The notes: generated by a model from the sequence alone, not told the origin. DNA of 34,860 bases from Candidatus Yonathbacteria bacterium CG_4_8_14_3_um_filter_46_25 (GCA_002788135.1 PFQT01000051.1:1-34860); one strand, 5' to 3'; positions 8,631-18,760 are shown, numbered from the stretch's first letter. A program made the numbers and translations.

Positions 8631-10181
8631 TCATTTTCTCGCAAAAAGCGGCGCGGAGGGCGATTCCGTTTTGAAAGCCCGCGGTTTCCCCTCTTTATCG
8701 AGAGAAGCGCGTAAAAATCCGCTGATACTGCCGGCTGTTCTTGGCATTACCGGAGCAAGAGCGGACGACACATAGTAAAGACCGTACAGAACTCCCCAAA
8801 TAATATTTTCTGTTTTTTCTTTGTCTGTCTTAATGAGCTTGAACGGCTCATAATCGGCTATGTACCCATCCAGCGTCCTGATAATCTTCCATATCTCATC
8901 CATTGCTCCGTTGATATCGAAAGATTCCATACTTTTGTGATACGCGGGCAGAAACATGTTGTCAATGACATACGGGATGCCATATCCTTCCCCGTTCGCG
9001 ACACAAGAGACTTTTTCAAGTTTTGTGCGAAGAGGAATGTCGCCGATCGTATTTTTCATCACACTGCCGGAAAAATACCGCTCTGCCATTTTCAATGTTC
9101 GTGAAACGAGATTCCCCAGACCGTTAGCGAGATTAGCGTTGTAAAGTTCGACAAATCGTTCATAGGTAAAATCACCGTCTTCGGTCGTCGGTATTTCTCG
9201 CGCAAGATAATATCGCATCGAATCGCTCCCGAATTCGGCTATATATTGATTCGGGTCGACAACATTCCCTATTGTCTTCGACATTTTCTTCCCCCGCGAA
9301 GTGATGAATCCGTGGATCAGAATCGTTTTCGGAAGCGGGATACCGGCCGAGAGAAGCATTGCCGGCCAGATCACCGTATGGAAACGAGAGATATCCTTGC
9401 CAATCACATGAACATCGGCGGGCCAGAATTTATCAAAATTTTCATGGTCGTCCCGACCGAATCCAAGCGCCGAAAGATAGTTTGATAACGCGTCGCACCA
9501 CACATAGATCATCTGCCCGTTATCGTTCGGAACCGGAATGCCCCACGGAATATCTCCTTCCGGCCTTGAAAAACTGACATCGACGGGATCATTCGAGAGC
9601 AACGCAAGAGTTTCGTTCCTGCGAGCTTGAGGAAAAATCGCGATATCCCCATTTTCTATTTTCTCACGTATCTCGTTCGTATACTTTGAAAGCCGAAAAA
9701 AATAATTTTCTTCTTCGATGCGCTCCGGAATCGTATCGTGAAGAGGACATTTCCCCGACACCAGCTCTTTTTCCGTTATGAACGTCTCGCACCCGACACA
9801 ATAAAGGCCTCGATACGTCCCTTTATAGATATCACCGGCGGCCACAAGCTTGGTCCATACCGCCTTTGCTCCAGGCCAATGATTCTCTTGATCGGATGTC
9901 CGTATGAAAAAATCATAAGAAATATCGAGAGATGAAAACAATTCCTTGAATTTGAGAACATTCGCATCGACGAACGCCTGCGGTCCTTTCCCTGTTGCGG
10001 TCGCCGAACGAATGATCTTATCGCCATGTTCGTCGGTACCGGTAAGAAAGAAGGTTTCCTTCCCAACCATTCGATGATATCGAGCGATAATGTCGGCGAG
10101 TACTGTTGTATAGATATGCCCCATATGTGGCGCATCGTTCGCGTAAAAAATAGGCGTCGTAACATAGAAAGTGTTTTTCAT
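8631..10181 (-). CDS. metG: Methionyl-tRNA synthetase
   Basis: YVTTPIFYANDAPHMGHIYTTVLADIIARYHRM; zinc knuckle CVGCETFITEKELVSGKCPLH; KMSKTIGNVVDP. Start corrected to MKNTFYVTTPIFY. Confidence 0.97.
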   Translation of the reverse strand: MKNTFYVTTPIFYANDAPHMGHIYTTVLADIIARYHRMVGKETFFLTGTDEHGDKIIRSATATGKGPQAFVDANVLKFKELFSSLDISYDFFIRTSDQENHWPGAKAVWTKLVAAGDIYKGTYRGLYCVGCETFITEKELVSGKCPLHDTIPERIEEENYFFRLSKYTNEIREKIENGDIAIFPQARRNETLALLSNDPVDVSFSRPEGDIPWGIPVPNDNGQMIYVWCDALSNYLSALGFGRDDHENFDKFWPADVHVIGKDISRFHTVIWPAMLLSAGIPLPKTILIHGFITSRGKKMSKTIGNVVDPNQYIAEFGSDSMRYYLAREIPTTEDGDFTYERFVELYNANLANGLGNLVSRTLKMAERYFSGSVMKNTIGDIPLRTKLEKVSCVANGEGYGIPYVIDNMFLPAYHKSMESFDINGAMDEIWKIIRTLDGYIADYEPFKLIKTDKEKTENIIWGVLYGLYYVSSALAPVMPRTAGSISGFLRASLDKEGKPRAFKTESPSAPLFARK

Positions 10182-10190
10182 ACAAAAAAC

Positions 10191-10218
10191 AGTATACACA
10201 AACACTGAAAAGTTTCAA
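10191..10218 (-). promoter_or_regulatory. Sigma70-like promoter of metG
   Basis: Minus strand TTGAAA-N16-TATACT-N9-ATG. Confidence 0.6.
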
Positions 10219-10244
10219 AAAAAGACACCTGATTCATCGCAACG

Positions 10245-11321
10245 TTACTTGCCAGTCGCGCGATTCTTTCTGGTAATGTCGTTGGTAATTTCAATGAGCG
10301 TGGCGGCAATGGGGACAGAGAGCAATATACCAAGAAAACCGGCAAGTTGGGCACCAATAATAAGAGCAAGCACAACAAGGATCGGAGGGACACCAACCAC
10401 CTTTCTCACCACAAGCGGATAGATAAGATGATTTTCAAACTGCTGAATGATAAGATAGAACCCAGCGACCACAAGACTAAGGGTCACACCACCAGTAATA
10501 AATCCGAGCAGTATCGCCGGAATGGACGCGAGAATAGGACCGAAAACGGGAATAAGTTCAAAAAGCGCCGCAAGAACCGCGAAGAGAAACGCGTACGGAA
10601 CTCTAATAATGGTCAAGCCGAGATACACCAAGACACCGATGATAAATCCGAGAATGAGCTGTCCTTGCATCCATAATCCTATTTTCAGCTGTGAACGCTT
10701 CCAGAGATCAACCACATAATCCCGATGCCGGAGCGGAATGATAAGCTTCAAGAAATTTTCAATCCCTCTATCCTGGACGGCAAGATAAAAAGAGACGACG
10801 ATAATAAGAAAGAAACTAAAGACACCCCCAAAAATCCGACTCATCGCCTCGAACGCGCCACCGGAAATGTCAGAAAATCGATTCATCAAACTCCGCAACC
10901 CTTCAAGAGTAGCCGGTATCGATAATCCTTTTGACAGACCATTGACAATATCCTGTCCTCCGCCAAGAGGCGCTTGCGCAACGACAGTATCTGACGCTCC
11001 GTTAATGACGTAGTCCGGCATAATACCAATAACCCCGCTCACTTCTTGCGCGAGAGAAGGAACAAGAAAATAAAAAATACCGGCAAGAGAGAACGCGATG
11101 ATCGCATACACAAAGATCACCGCTGGAATTCTTGGAATACGGTAACGAGCAAACCATTTTGTCGCCGGCTCGATTGCCGAAGCAATCACCACCGCGACCA
11201 ACACGACCAAAATAACATCAATGATCAGATACAGTGCGTAAAAAAACAGGAGAAACAACAGTGTCTTTATGATAGCACCGGAAGTGATAGTTATCGTTAT
11301 GTTGTTGCTATTATCGTTCAT
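10245..11321 (-). CDS. AI-2E family transporter-like permease
   Basis: Multiple TM helices; LFELIPVFGPILASIPAILLGFITGG and LVVRKVVGVPPILVVLALIIGAQLAGFLGILLSVPIAA are typical of PF01594 members. Confidence 0.88.
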   Translation of the reverse strand: MNDNSNNITITITSGAIIKTLLFLLFFYALYLIIDVILVVLVAVVIASAIEPATKWFARYRIPRIPAVIFVYAIIAFSLAGIFYFLVPSLAQEVSGVIGIMPDYVINGASDTVVAQAPLGGGQDIVNGLSKGLSIPATLEGLRSLMNRFSDISGGAFEAMSRIFGGVFSFFLIIVVSFYLAVQDRGIENFLKLIIPLRHRDYVVDLWKRSQLKIGLWMQGQLILGFIIGVLVYLGLTIIRVPYAFLFAVLAALFELIPVFGPILASIPAILLGFITGGVTLSLVVAGFYLIIQQFENHLIYPLVVRKVVGVPPILVVLALIIGAQLAGFLGILLSVPIAATLIEITNDITRKNRATGK

Positions 11322-11385
11322 GACTCCATGATACCACTCTGTCCCAAGTAAATGAAGCCCCACACGCGATTAACCATAAGGAAAA

Positions 11386-12657
11386 TCACATCTTAAGTAT
11401 CCGTGCAATACTCTTTTTGTCGGTATGCGGGCCGACCATCGCCATGTTTAACCGCTCATCAACAAACAGGCGATTGGCAACCCTTTTGATCTGCTGTGGT
11501 GTTACTTCTCTGACCTTTTTCATGATCTCGCGGGGTGTTATAACCGAATGTTTAAGAACATGCTGTACTCCATAAAATGTTGCCATCGAGTCGCTTGACT
11601 CAAGCTCAAGGGACATACTCCCCGCGATGTGATCTTTGACTTTTTTCAGCTCATCTTCTGAAACGGTTTCTTTTTTTAGCTTCCCGACCTCGTCGATAAC
11701 CGCTCGTATCACCTCGCGCACTCTTTTGTTGTCCACGCCGGCAGATATCTGAAATACCCCATGGTCGGTATGAAGCTCGTTGTACGCGCGAACATAATAG
11801 CCAACCCCCATCTCCTCTCGTATGCGTTGGAAAAGTCGCGAGCTCATACCGCTACCAAGAAGCGCCGCCATAACGTCAATAATGAAATTATCGCGATGAT
11901 GTATGCCGTAAGACCTAAAACCAAGCACAATATGCGACTGATCCGTTTTTTTTGCTTCAAGCAATACTCCAGGCGCTTTTTGCTCCTCGTTTACTTTTCG
12001 TTTATTATCTTTTTTCGTCGTAGCGACAACGTCAAATTTTTTTTCAATGAGAGATAGGATGTGTTTCTCGTTGAATTTTCCCGCAATAACAACCGTTGTC
12101 GCCGACGCGACATAATGCCGCTTTCGGTAATCAAGGAGCTGCTCCCGTTTGAAACTCGTTACGATTTTCTTCTCGCCGGCGATGTTCCACCCTGCCGGTT
12201 GGTTTCCATACAAAAGGTTCATAAAAAGATCCTGCACATGGCGAGCGGGCGTATCTTCGTACATATTTATCTCTTCAACAATAACGCCCTTCTCCTTCTC
12301 TATTTCTTCAACGCTAAAAACCGGGCCAACATAGATATCAGAGACAACATCAAGTATGCGATCAAGGTGCCGCGAATGAGACTTTGCAAAATACCCGGTA
12401 TATTCCTGGCTGGTGAATGCATTATATCCCGCACCGATCTCGTCTAACTCTTTGGCTATGTCGATCGCCCTGGGGCGCTTTACCGTACCTTTAAAGCACA
12501 AGTGTTCAAGAAAGTGCGAAATACCGTTTATATCCTTCGTTTCGTACTTTGAACCTGCCCGTACTAAAACAAGCGCAGTGGCTGTAATGCTTCCTTTCAT
12601 GGGAACAAGAATGACCGTGAGTCCGTTCTTAAATACTTTTTTTCTGAAAACTGCCAT
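11386..12657 (-). CDS. M16 family zinc peptidase (insulinase-like)
   Basis: HxxEH motif in NGISHFLEHLCFKGTVKRPRAIDIAKELDEIGAGYNAFTSQEYTGYFAK. Confidence 0.93.
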   Translation of the reverse strand: MAVFRKKVFKNGLTVILVPMKGSITATALVLVRAGSKYETKDINGISHFLEHLCFKGTVKRPRAIDIAKELDEIGAGYNAFTSQEYTGYFAKSHSRHLDRILDVVSDIYVGPVFSVEEIEKEKGVIVEEINMYEDTPARHVQDLFMNLLYGNQPAGWNIAGEKKIVTSFKREQLLDYRKRHYVASATTVVIAGKFNEKHILSLIEKKFDVVATTKKDNKRKVNEEQKAPGVLLEAKKTDQSHIVLGFRSYGIHHRDNFIIDVMAALLGSGMSSRLFQRIREEMGVGYYVRAYNELHTDHGVFQISAGVDNKRVREVIRAVIDEVGKLKKETVSEDELKKVKDHIAGSMSLELESSDSMATFYGVQHVLKHSVITPREIMKKVREVTPQQIKRVANRLFVDERLNMAMVGPHTDKKSIARILKM

Positions 12658-12660
12658 TGA

Positions 12661-14616
12661 TCAATTAACAACGTCTGATTCGTCGGGGCGGTATCGTGGA
12701 TCTGTCTTTGTTTCCGTGGTTATTTCACCTTCCTCATCCGTCAAAAGCCCTTTGGTAAAATCGTCCTCACCGGAGAGAACCGTCTCGGAAATAAGTTGCG
12801 GCGCGTCCCCGATATGTTTGATACTCGGGAGTAAACTGACCTGAAACGCGACCTCTCGCGGTTGTGCCGCAAACCCCGTTCCCGCTTTTATTTTCCCAAC
12901 ATTCCATACGACCTCTTTTGTCGACCCGTCGTAAGTGATATCTTCGTTATAGGGCGAAGTCAAACCGACCCAGTCGACATAAATCGGAAGCGAAGCGCGT
13001 ACGACAGCTGACGAAACATTATTGGAAACATTGGTGACCGTCCAGATGATCGTATACGTGGTCCGCTGTTCCGCTTTGGGAGGCATCGGCCCCGTGTTGG
13101 CAAACGGACCGACATAGTGTACCGCCCGAGCGACAAGATTGACAGCAGATCCAAATTTTACTTTCTGGACCACTGTTGAGTTGATCTCCTCGGGAACGCT
13201 GATATCGGACACGCGCAATCCTTTCGCTTTCACTTCGACGGTTATTACCGGATTCACAAAGACCGATCCATCCTTACCAAGTAATGGTTTTGAACCAAAA
13301 GAGAATGGGAGAAGCCCGCTTGAACCCGGCTCAACAACAGCAAGTGATCTAGTGCCGATCTTGTTCCAAATGATCGTATCGTTAATAGACTCGAAATAAC
13401 CGCCATTCCCTGGAGATACCGAAAACCTATTGAGAGTATCTCCTGAAATTTTTGCTTCGATCTGAACATCAAGTATGGTCGTCGGGACGTTGCTTTTCCA
13501 CGTTATCACGCCGGAAACATTCGTAGTATTACCGGCCGCAACGTACTCCCCCTGCGCATTAGTAGCGCCAAGTTTAACGTCAAGGCCAATGAACGGCTGG
13601 CTAACTATCACATTTCCGGAAATAAAATTGTAGACGACACCGATCTTTTCCTGCTCAGTTTTGTCCCCAACGCCAACCCGGACGTTGAATTCTTTTTTCT
13701 CTCCTTCATAGCCAGTGAGGTATCCTTTTATTTTTATGTTTCGTTTCCCCGCAACGGAAAGATCTCCGATCCGCCACACATTATTGTCGCTGTTCCGCGG
13801 AGCGGGAATAGCCGACTTAAATTGAAAGCCAAGAGGATAACCTATCGTGACAAACAAATTTTTAATATCTTCGGATGAATTTGAATTAACATCAACATTT
13901 ATCTCAAATTCTTCTTTTTGGCTTATCTCTTTAATCAAACCGAGAGTCACATTGAGCGGCGATGATATTATGTTTATTTCATATGGTTTTTCAATATTTT
14001 GGATCGCGTTTGACCCTTCGAATCTAAACTCAAGAGATGTTGTTATTGCCACTTTGCTATTCTCTTCACCGAAAATGATACCCGTTATCGTCTTTTCTAC
14101 GGTTTCATGCCTGCCGACCTTTTCAAAATGCTCTTTTGTTTCGGAAAGCTCATCCGATGAATCACGAGATATGTATGCCCCCGCGGGGAACGTGACGAAG
14201 AGGTCCGCGCCATCGATGTCACTATCATTATTATTGGTAATTTTTACGGTAATAGTGAAATCATCGCCCCCTTTTATCGATATCGGCCCTTCGATCGAGA
14301 TATCAACCTCATCAACGGATACGGTATTCCTCCCACTGTAAAAACTATAGAACATAAACGCAATCGCGCACAAAAAAAACAGGAAGGAGATGCCGAGAAG
14401 CGTCTTGATTATTCCATATTTATTCTTTCGCGTTTTCCCTATTTTCGATTGCATGGCAGGTATATCCCATTCTTTTCCAACATCATACGTCTGCTCGCTT
14501 AATATTCCAGTCATCACCGCCCGATCTTCGAACTGTTTCGCATATAAATCGCTCCTCAGTTTTTGTATTTTGTCATCTTGGACGGGTTCTTTTTTCTCCA
14601 ATTTTTTCTCTTCCAT
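12661..14616 (-). CDS. Large membrane-anchored surface protein with repeated beta-sandwich (DUF11/CARDB-like) domains
   Basis: N-terminal cytosolic segment, one TM (IIKTLLGISFLFFLCAIAFMFYSFYSG), long extracellular Thr/Val/Asn-rich region with recurring 'TITVKITNNNDSDIDGADLFVTFP' / 'TYTIIWTVTNVSNNVSSAVVRASLP' patterns. Confidence 0.65.
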   Translation of the reverse strand: MEEKKLEKKEPVQDDKIQKLRSDLYAKQFEDRAVMTGILSEQTYDVGKEWDIPAMQSKIGKTRKNKYGIIKTLLGISFLFFLCAIAFMFYSFYSGRNTVSVDEVDISIEGPISIKGGDDFTITVKITNNNDSDIDGADLFVTFPAGAYISRDSSDELSETKEHFEKVGRHETVEKTITGIIFGEENSKVAITTSLEFRFEGSNAIQNIEKPYEINIISSPLNVTLGLIKEISQKEEFEINVDVNSNSSEDIKNLFVTIGYPLGFQFKSAIPAPRNSDNNVWRIGDLSVAGKRNIKIKGYLTGYEGEKKEFNVRVGVGDKTEQEKIGVVYNFISGNVIVSQPFIGLDVKLGATNAQGEYVAAGNTTNVSGVITWKSNVPTTILDVQIEAKISGDTLNRFSVSPGNGGYFESINDTIIWNKIGTRSLAVVEPGSSGLLPFSFGSKPLLGKDGSVFVNPVITVEVKAKGLRVSDISVPEEINSTVVQKVKFGSAVNLVARAVHYVGPFANTGPMPPKAEQRTTYTIIWTVTNVSNNVSSAVVRASLPIYVDWVGLTSPYNEDITYDGSTKEVVWNVGKIKAGTGFAAQPREVAFQVSLLPSIKHIGDAPQLISETVLSGEDDFTKGLLTDEEGEITTETKTDPRYRPDESDVVN

Positions 14617-14623
14617 GTCGTTT

Positions 14624-14629
14624 ATTATA
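14624..14629 (-). promoter_or_regulatory. -10 box (TATAAT) of the surface-protein gene
   Basis: Minus strand TATAAT-N7-ATG. Confidence 0.55.
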
Positions 14630-14646
14630 CCATGAGCTCTGCCAAC

Positions 14647-15237
14647 TCAAAGATGCGCCGCGCTGATCGCTTGATTTATCCTCGCCACCAATTCTCGCCG
14701 AAGAGGACGCATTGACGCAAACGCGTCAATGCTCCACGAGTCTCCAGAGAAAAGCTCGCGATCAGAAGCGTGCGCTTCCCAATAGCCAAGGTGATAAAGT
14801 ATCTTTGACACGAAAAGAACTTCAAAATCGCGCAGTTCCTCTTTCAAGAAGATGCCTTTCTCAAGAAACGCCATACCACATATAACATCATCAAAGAGCC
14901 CGCTGTCAGCCGTTTCTCCGACGAACATTTTTTTCAAGAGAAGGAGCGGCGCGGCTATCGCTTCCCGTTTCTTCTCGTCGCCCATAATACTCGAGAACGA
15001 ACGTCGCGTTTCAGCGCTGATGATCCTCCATGACCCTCTTCCTCGCACCATATCGATATTGATCAACGAGAGAGAGCGAAGATTGTACCGTTGCTTTGAG
15101 CGCAACTCCCGCACTCCTTGCGCCCGTGCGAATACAATGCCAAATTCTTTGGTAAAAAGACGGAGTAAACGGCTCGATTCGCCAATATCAAAATATGTCA
15201 GAATGATTGCCGGTGATCTGTAAATATGATATGACAC
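14647..15237 (-). CDS. recO: DNA repair protein RecO (short form)
   Basis: SYHIYRSPAIILTYFDIGESSRLLRLFTKEFGIVFARAQGVRELRSKQRYNLRSLSLINIDMVRGRGSWRIISAE. Confidence 0.85.
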   Translation of the reverse strand: MSYHIYRSPAIILTYFDIGESSRLLRLFTKEFGIVFARAQGVRELRSKQRYNLRSLSLINIDMVRGRGSWRIISAETRRSFSSIMGDEKKREAIAAPLLLLKKMFVGETADSGLFDDVICGMAFLEKGIFLKEELRDFEVLFVSKILYHLGYWEAHASDRELFSGDSWSIDAFASMRPLRRELVARINQAISAAHL

Positions 15238-15256
15238 TTTCGGTTTTTTTCTTCAA

Positions 15257-18200
15257 CTACTCCTCGAGACAAAGCGATATCTGAAGACGAATATCGCCAA
15301 GATCAACATCTTGCTCCTGGTCTTCGCCTGAATAGCGGACTTCTTTTATTCCGCTCACGCGCTTCAGATTTTCGGTAAATTCTTTAACAAACGCCTTTCC
15401 TGACGTGTCGGTCTTTACCGTGAGGATCGCGCAATCGGTCGGAACAAAATTTTTTTGCTTGCGCCCATCTTGGATGGTTCGCATCAGCTCGCGAAACATC
15501 CCCTCTTTTTTGAGTTCGGGAGTAATGATCGTATCAAGTACCACTCTCGAACCATTGGCGCCGGCGCCATTAACGAACTCTATCTCCTTTACATTGATCT
15601 CATCGGCAAGAATTCCCTCGACTTTGTCCCACTCTTTCGGCTTTTCACCGCCATGCCCGATGGTTAGCTTCCGGAGCGGCTGACGAACCTTAATACCATG
15701 TCGCGCGCGCTCCATAAGCGCCATCGCCGCGAATGAACGTACGAATTTCATACTTACCAAGATTTCCTTATCGACAGAACCCTGTTTCGGCCACGCTTCC
15801 AGATGCACGCTCTCTTCCGTTCCTCCCACCCGCGCATACAGCTCTTCGGCAAGGAACGGCATGGTCGGCGCGATGATCATGGCGGTTTCTCCAAGCACAT
15901 ATCGAAGCGTTGCGAGTGCTTTGTTCTTTTCCTGAATATCATCGCTCTTAAACCGCGATCGCGATCGTCTTACATACCATGTCGAGAGATCGTCAACAAA
16001 TTCACCGATCGCCCTGATTGCTCGGTCAAGCAGGTAAGTATTAAACGCATCGTCAACGGCGGCAAGCAATTCACCCACGCGGGCAACAATCCACCGGTCG
16101 AGAGCATTGGAGCTCGTGTCAACCGCCTTGACCGCGGCATCGCGATAGAGATCATAAAATGAAAGGACATTCAGCAAACGAATGACTATTTTCTTTTGCG
16201 CCTCATCAACCCCTTTCTCGGAAAAGTTGAGCTCTTCGCCGTGCGACACGGGCGACGAAAGAAGATAATAGCGCAAGGCATCGGCACTGTAGCGGTTGAT
16301 AACGTTCATCGGCTCCGGGTAATTCTTGAGACGCTTGCTCATCTTCTGTCCATCCTCAGCGAGAATCATGCCATTGACGATCACGTTCTTAAACGCGCTC
16401 GTATCAAAAAGTCCGACCGAGAGCACCAGCATGTTATAGAACCATCCGCGCGTCTGATCCAATCCCTCGGCGATAAAATCGGCGGGGAAATTACGCTTGA
16501 AAATATCTTCATTCTCGAACGGATAATGAAATTGAGCATACGGCATTGATCCCGACTCGAACCAGCAATCAAATACATCCGTCACACGCGACATCTCGCC
16601 GCCGCACGCACATGTAAATTTCACTTCATCAATAAATGGCTTATGCAGGTCTATCTCGTAATGGTCATCATGCGGAAACGGAATAAACGGCAGTTCCATG
16701 ATCTCGCCGTTTTTGATGAAATACGTTCCCTCATCTTCTCGAAGCGCGGCGGCGCCTGCAGTATCGAGACCCCGGGACCCCGCAACAAGCATCCATGCCG
16801 GGCTTTCGTGGGTAACAATAACGATATTTTTTCCGATATATTTTTCATTCGCTTCAAAAAGAGCATCCATCGCGCGCCGCCTTACATTGGTCACGTTTTC
16901 CGCTCCTTGCGGAGCTTTGACGAACCGCTCGATCGTTGAAGAAAAATACCCTCGATACGCATCAACGCTTTTCCCCTCAAATTCACCGGCACCGATCTCA
17001 CCCAAACGGCTGTCGAAAATAACCGCCGAAGAAATACCCAGTTCACTTGCGAGGATAGTGGCGGTTTCTTTTGTGCGCACAAAGGGAGAAGAAATAATAA
17101 TGTCTATCTTTTTATCCTTGAGCTGTTTTGCTGAACGAAGAATGCTTGCTTTCCCATTCTCTGTCAGATGATGCTGATTGTCCGGCCGCGAGCTCATTAC
17201 GTTCATGGTGTTGTTCTCCGCCTCGCCGTGGCGCATAAGATAAAAATTGTTTTTTGCGCCGATTCTTTTTTTAATATCGTCAACCGAACCGATGATCTCT
17301 TGTTTTTCGCATGCACCGCATTTCCACACAGGCAGGGGCGCGCCCCAAAACCGCGCTCGCGATATCGCCCAATCACGAGCTCCTTCAAGCCACTTTCCAA
17401 ATCTGCCGTCCTTGATAGTTTCAGGAACCCACTGTACTGTTGCGTTTACTTCAAGAAGCCTGTCTTTTATCGCCGTAACTTTGACGAACCATGACGATGC
17501 CGCGTAGTTGAGGAGCGGCGTATCGCATCGCCAACAGTGCGGATACGGGTGTGTGATCTTTTCCTTAGAAAAGAGGAGGCCTTTCCCCGAGAGAAATTTT
17601 ATGATCTCGATATCCGTCTTTTGGTGATCGTCTTTTGGCTTCACCTGCTCTCCCGCAAAATCTTTCACTTCGGCGGCAAACTTTCCGTCCATGCTGACGT
17701 GTTGCACGAACGGCAACCTCTTCTTTTTTCCGAGCTCCATATCGTCCTCGCCGAACGCTGGCGCGATGTGGACGATACCGGTGCCGCTCCCGGTTGTTAC
17801 GAAGTCTGCCGGATATATTTTCCAACCATTCTCGCGATTTTCGAGAGAGATGTCGTTTGCGTAATAATCAAAAAGCGGTTTGTATCTTTTGCCGATCAAA
17901 TCTTTACCCTTGAGCTCCCGTACGATATCATACTCGCCGAGAGTAACACGTGCTCTGTCTTTGGCAAGAATAAAATGATCTTCCCGCGCGCCCCGAAGCG
18001 CGACTTCCACATACGCGACATCCTCTCCGACCGCAAGCGCGACATTCCCCGGCAATGTCCATGGGGTCGTCGTCCACGCAAGCATGTGTGTTCCCGGCTT
18101 GTCCTCAAGCTCAAACTTCACCGTCACCGAGATGTCGGTGATATCTTTATAACCGAGCGTCACCTCCGTGTTGGCAAGCGTCGTTTCACACCGCGGACAG

Positions 18201-18754
18201 ATGTGCATTGACTTGTACCCTTGATAGATGAGATCTTTATCATGGAGTGTTTTGAACGCCCACCAGATCGACTCGGTATAGCGCCAGTCCATCGTCCGGT
18301 AACTCGCATCCATGTCGATCCACCGCCCGATGCGCGGGATCGTTTTTTTCCACTCATTGTCATAGCGAAGCACGCTCTCGCGCGCCGCGGCGTTAAACTT
18401 CCCGATACCGAGCTTTTCGATGTCGCTTTTGTGCAAAAGTCCCAGTTCTTTTTCAATCAAGTTCTCAATCGGCAGACCATGGCAATCCCATCCCCAAATA
18501 CGACGAACATACTTCCCACGCATGGTTTCATAGCGCGGGATCGCGTCCTTGATGATTCCCGAGAGGATGTGCCCATAATGCGGAAGGCCTGTCGCGAATG
18601 GCGGTCCATCGTAGAAAACAAAATGTTCCTTGTTCTTCGTGTTCTTCGCAAGCGATTTCGCGAAAATGTCGCGCTCGTGCCAGAACGCGAGAATCTCTTC
18701 CTCTCTCTCCGCCAACGGTGATTTCCGCGAATCGCGCTCCGTAAGATTTTTCAT
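15257..18754 (-). CDS. ileS: Isoleucyl-tRNA synthetase with inserted histidine-phosphatase domain
   Basis: GLPHYGHILSG, TTTPWTLPGNVALAVG, WAISRARFWGAPLPVWKC, DCWFESGSMPYAQFHYPFEN, KMSKRLKNYPEP. Insert with LMRHGEAENN. Start taken at MKNLTERDSRKSPLAEREEEILAFW (18754). Confidence 0.96.
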   Translation of the reverse strand: MKNLTERDSRKSPLAEREEEILAFWHERDIFAKSLAKNTKNKEHFVFYDGPPFATGLPHYGHILSGIIKDAIPRYETMRGKYVRRIWGWDCHGLPIENLIEKELGLLHKSDIEKLGIGKFNAAARESVLRYDNEWKKTIPRIGRWIDMDASYRTMDWRYTESIWWAFKTLHDKDLIYQGYKSMHICPRCETTLANTEVTLGYKDITDISVTVKFELEDKPGTHMLAWTTTPWTLPGNVALAVGEDVAYVEVALRGAREDHFILAKDRARVTLGEYDIVRELKGKDLIGKRYKPLFDYYANDISLENRENGWKIYPADFVTTGSGTGIVHIAPAFGEDDMELGKKKRLPFVQHVSMDGKFAAEVKDFAGEQVKPKDDHQKTDIEIIKFLSGKGLLFSKEKITHPYPHCWRCDTPLLNYAASSWFVKVTAIKDRLLEVNATVQWVPETIKDGRFGKWLEGARDWAISRARFWGAPLPVWKCGACEKQEIIGSVDDIKKRIGAKNNFYLMRHGEAENNTMNVMSSRPDNQHHLTENGKASILRSAKQLKDKKIDIIISSPFVRTKETATILASELGISSAVIFDSRLGEIGAGEFEGKSVDAYRGYFSSTIERFVKAPQGAENVTNVRRRAMDALFEANEKYIGKNIVIVTHESPAWMLVAGSRGLDTAGAAALREDEGTYFIKNGEIMELPFIPFPHDDHYEIDLHKPFIDEVKFTCACGGEMSRVTDVFDCWFESGSMPYAQFHYPFENEDIFKRNFPADFIAEGLDQTRGWFYNMLVLSVGLFDTSAFKNVIVNGMILAEDGQKMSKRLKNYPEPMNVINRYSADALRYYLLSSPVSHGEELNFSEKGVDEAQKKIVIRLLNVLSFYDLYRDAAVKAVDTSSNALDRWIVARVGELLAAVDDAFNTYLLDRAIRAIGEFVDDLSTWYVRRSRSRFKSDDIQEKNKALATLRYVLGETAMIIAPTMPFLAEELYARVGGTEESVHLEAWPKQGSVDKEILVSMKFVRSFAAMALMERARHGIKVRQPLRKLTIGHGGEKPKEWDKVEGILADEINVKEIEFVNGAGANGSRVVLDTIITPELKKEGMFRELMRTIQDGRKQKNFVPTDCAILTVKTDTSGKAFVKEFTENLKRVSGIKEVRYSGEDQEQDVDLGDIRLQISLCLEE

Positions 18755-18760
18755 TCCGTT

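Noticed and set aside
17537-18211. 224-aa + strand ORF
   Set aside because: Antisense to conserved ileS; no family resemblance.
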